Source: Procambarus clarkii (lineage: Eukaryota > Arthropoda > Malacostraca > Decapoda > Cambaridae). From it: DNA of 64,000 nt. The translations under genes and the position numbers were made by a program. The stretch spans positions 42,228,838 through 42,292,837 of the forward strand of contig NC_091176.1 of assembly GCF_040958095.1 (NCBI RefSeq). The letters are read 5' to 3'. Positions 63,781-64,000 of this stretch are shown piece by piece. The notes under the pieces were generated by a model, which saw only the letters and a program-made list of their open reading frames with translations, was not told the origin of the DNA and did no database searches. Numbering within the stretch: the first letter of the stretch is position 1; the number at the start of each line of letters is the position of its first letter.

Positions 63781-64000
63781 TATACATATATATAAAAATG
63801 AAAATGTTCGTTTGTTCAAAATCACTAATCTCCAAAAGTTTTTCACCGATTGCCTTGAAATTTTCACACAACGTTCCCTTTGCATCCGAGCGGGTTTTTA
63901 TATACATACTATATAGATGTCACGTCTGTGACGGGAAAAAAACATGTTTTTTTTGAAAAACCGTGCCAGCTGTAGGACGTAGGAGCAGCACACGCTGTAA
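63781..64000 (+). mobile_element. edge of a Helitron-related repeat
   Basis: From about 63797 the sequence (ATGTTCGTTTGTTC ... CACCGATTGCCTTGAAATTT ... GTCACGTCTGTGACGGG) matches the minus strand of the Helitron 33754-34854 from its 5' end inward. It runs off the window. The exact TC start cannot be placed. Confidence 0.65.

Overview
This 64 kb window is eukaryotic repeat-dense DNA, most likely from a decapod crustacean and perhaps a freshwater crayfish. I base that on TTAGG-type motifs (the arthropod telomere repeat) inside dispersed repeats, tRNA-derived SINEs, Penelope-like elements, BEL/Pao and Gmr1-like LTR elements, long (TA)n tracts and the absence of any bacterial-type gene arrangement. 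I recognise no host protein-coding gene. Every coding sequence I can identify belongs to a retroelement.

Layout, left to right. (1) 1-10840: a 168-bp AT-rich satellite, about 64 monomers, with a 15-monomer (2520 bp) higher-order repeat. (2) 10841-21084: a BEL/Pao LTR retrotransposon (LTRs of about 1.6 kb). It carries an extra 172-aa SGNH-hydrolase-like ORF between its 5' LTR and gag, then gag-protease-RT-RNase H-integrase with several stops and frameshifts. (3) 21085-37132: a 21-bp minisatellite split by a decayed Gmr1-like Ty3/Gypsy element (21338-34914, target duplication CTTGC). That element was itself hit by a solo LTR containing a SINE, a second SINE, a 4.1-kb LTR-like insert, a foldback element and a Helitron. 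(4) 37560-42569: a young LTR element with no recognisable protein domain (LARD-like) containing a 30-bp minisatellite. (5) 42649-43865: a minus-strand remnant of a third Gmr1-like gag. (6) 45790-53634: an array of (TA)n tracts separating about ten copies of a ~390-bp palindromic repeat with TTAGG/CCTAA runs. It also holds two copies of a restriction-like-endonuclease LINE and another foldback. (7) 53635-59696: a young minus-strand Gmr1-like element that has lost its reverse transcriptase. (8) 59839-63780: two Penelope-like elements placed head to head around a short palindrome. (9) 63781-64000: the edge of a repeat related to the Helitron.

Both larger Gmr1-like elements have integrase before RT/RNase H, the domain order established for Gmr1 but unusual for Ty3/Gypsy. 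Exact target duplications let much of the nesting order be read directly. The most unusual signals are the SGNH ORF inside a BEL/Pao element, a UGA-CUAG stop at its gag-protease/RT boundary, and a shared hammerhead-ribozyme-like motif in four otherwise different elements (two Penelope-like 3' regions and two foldbacks with 82-bp arms).
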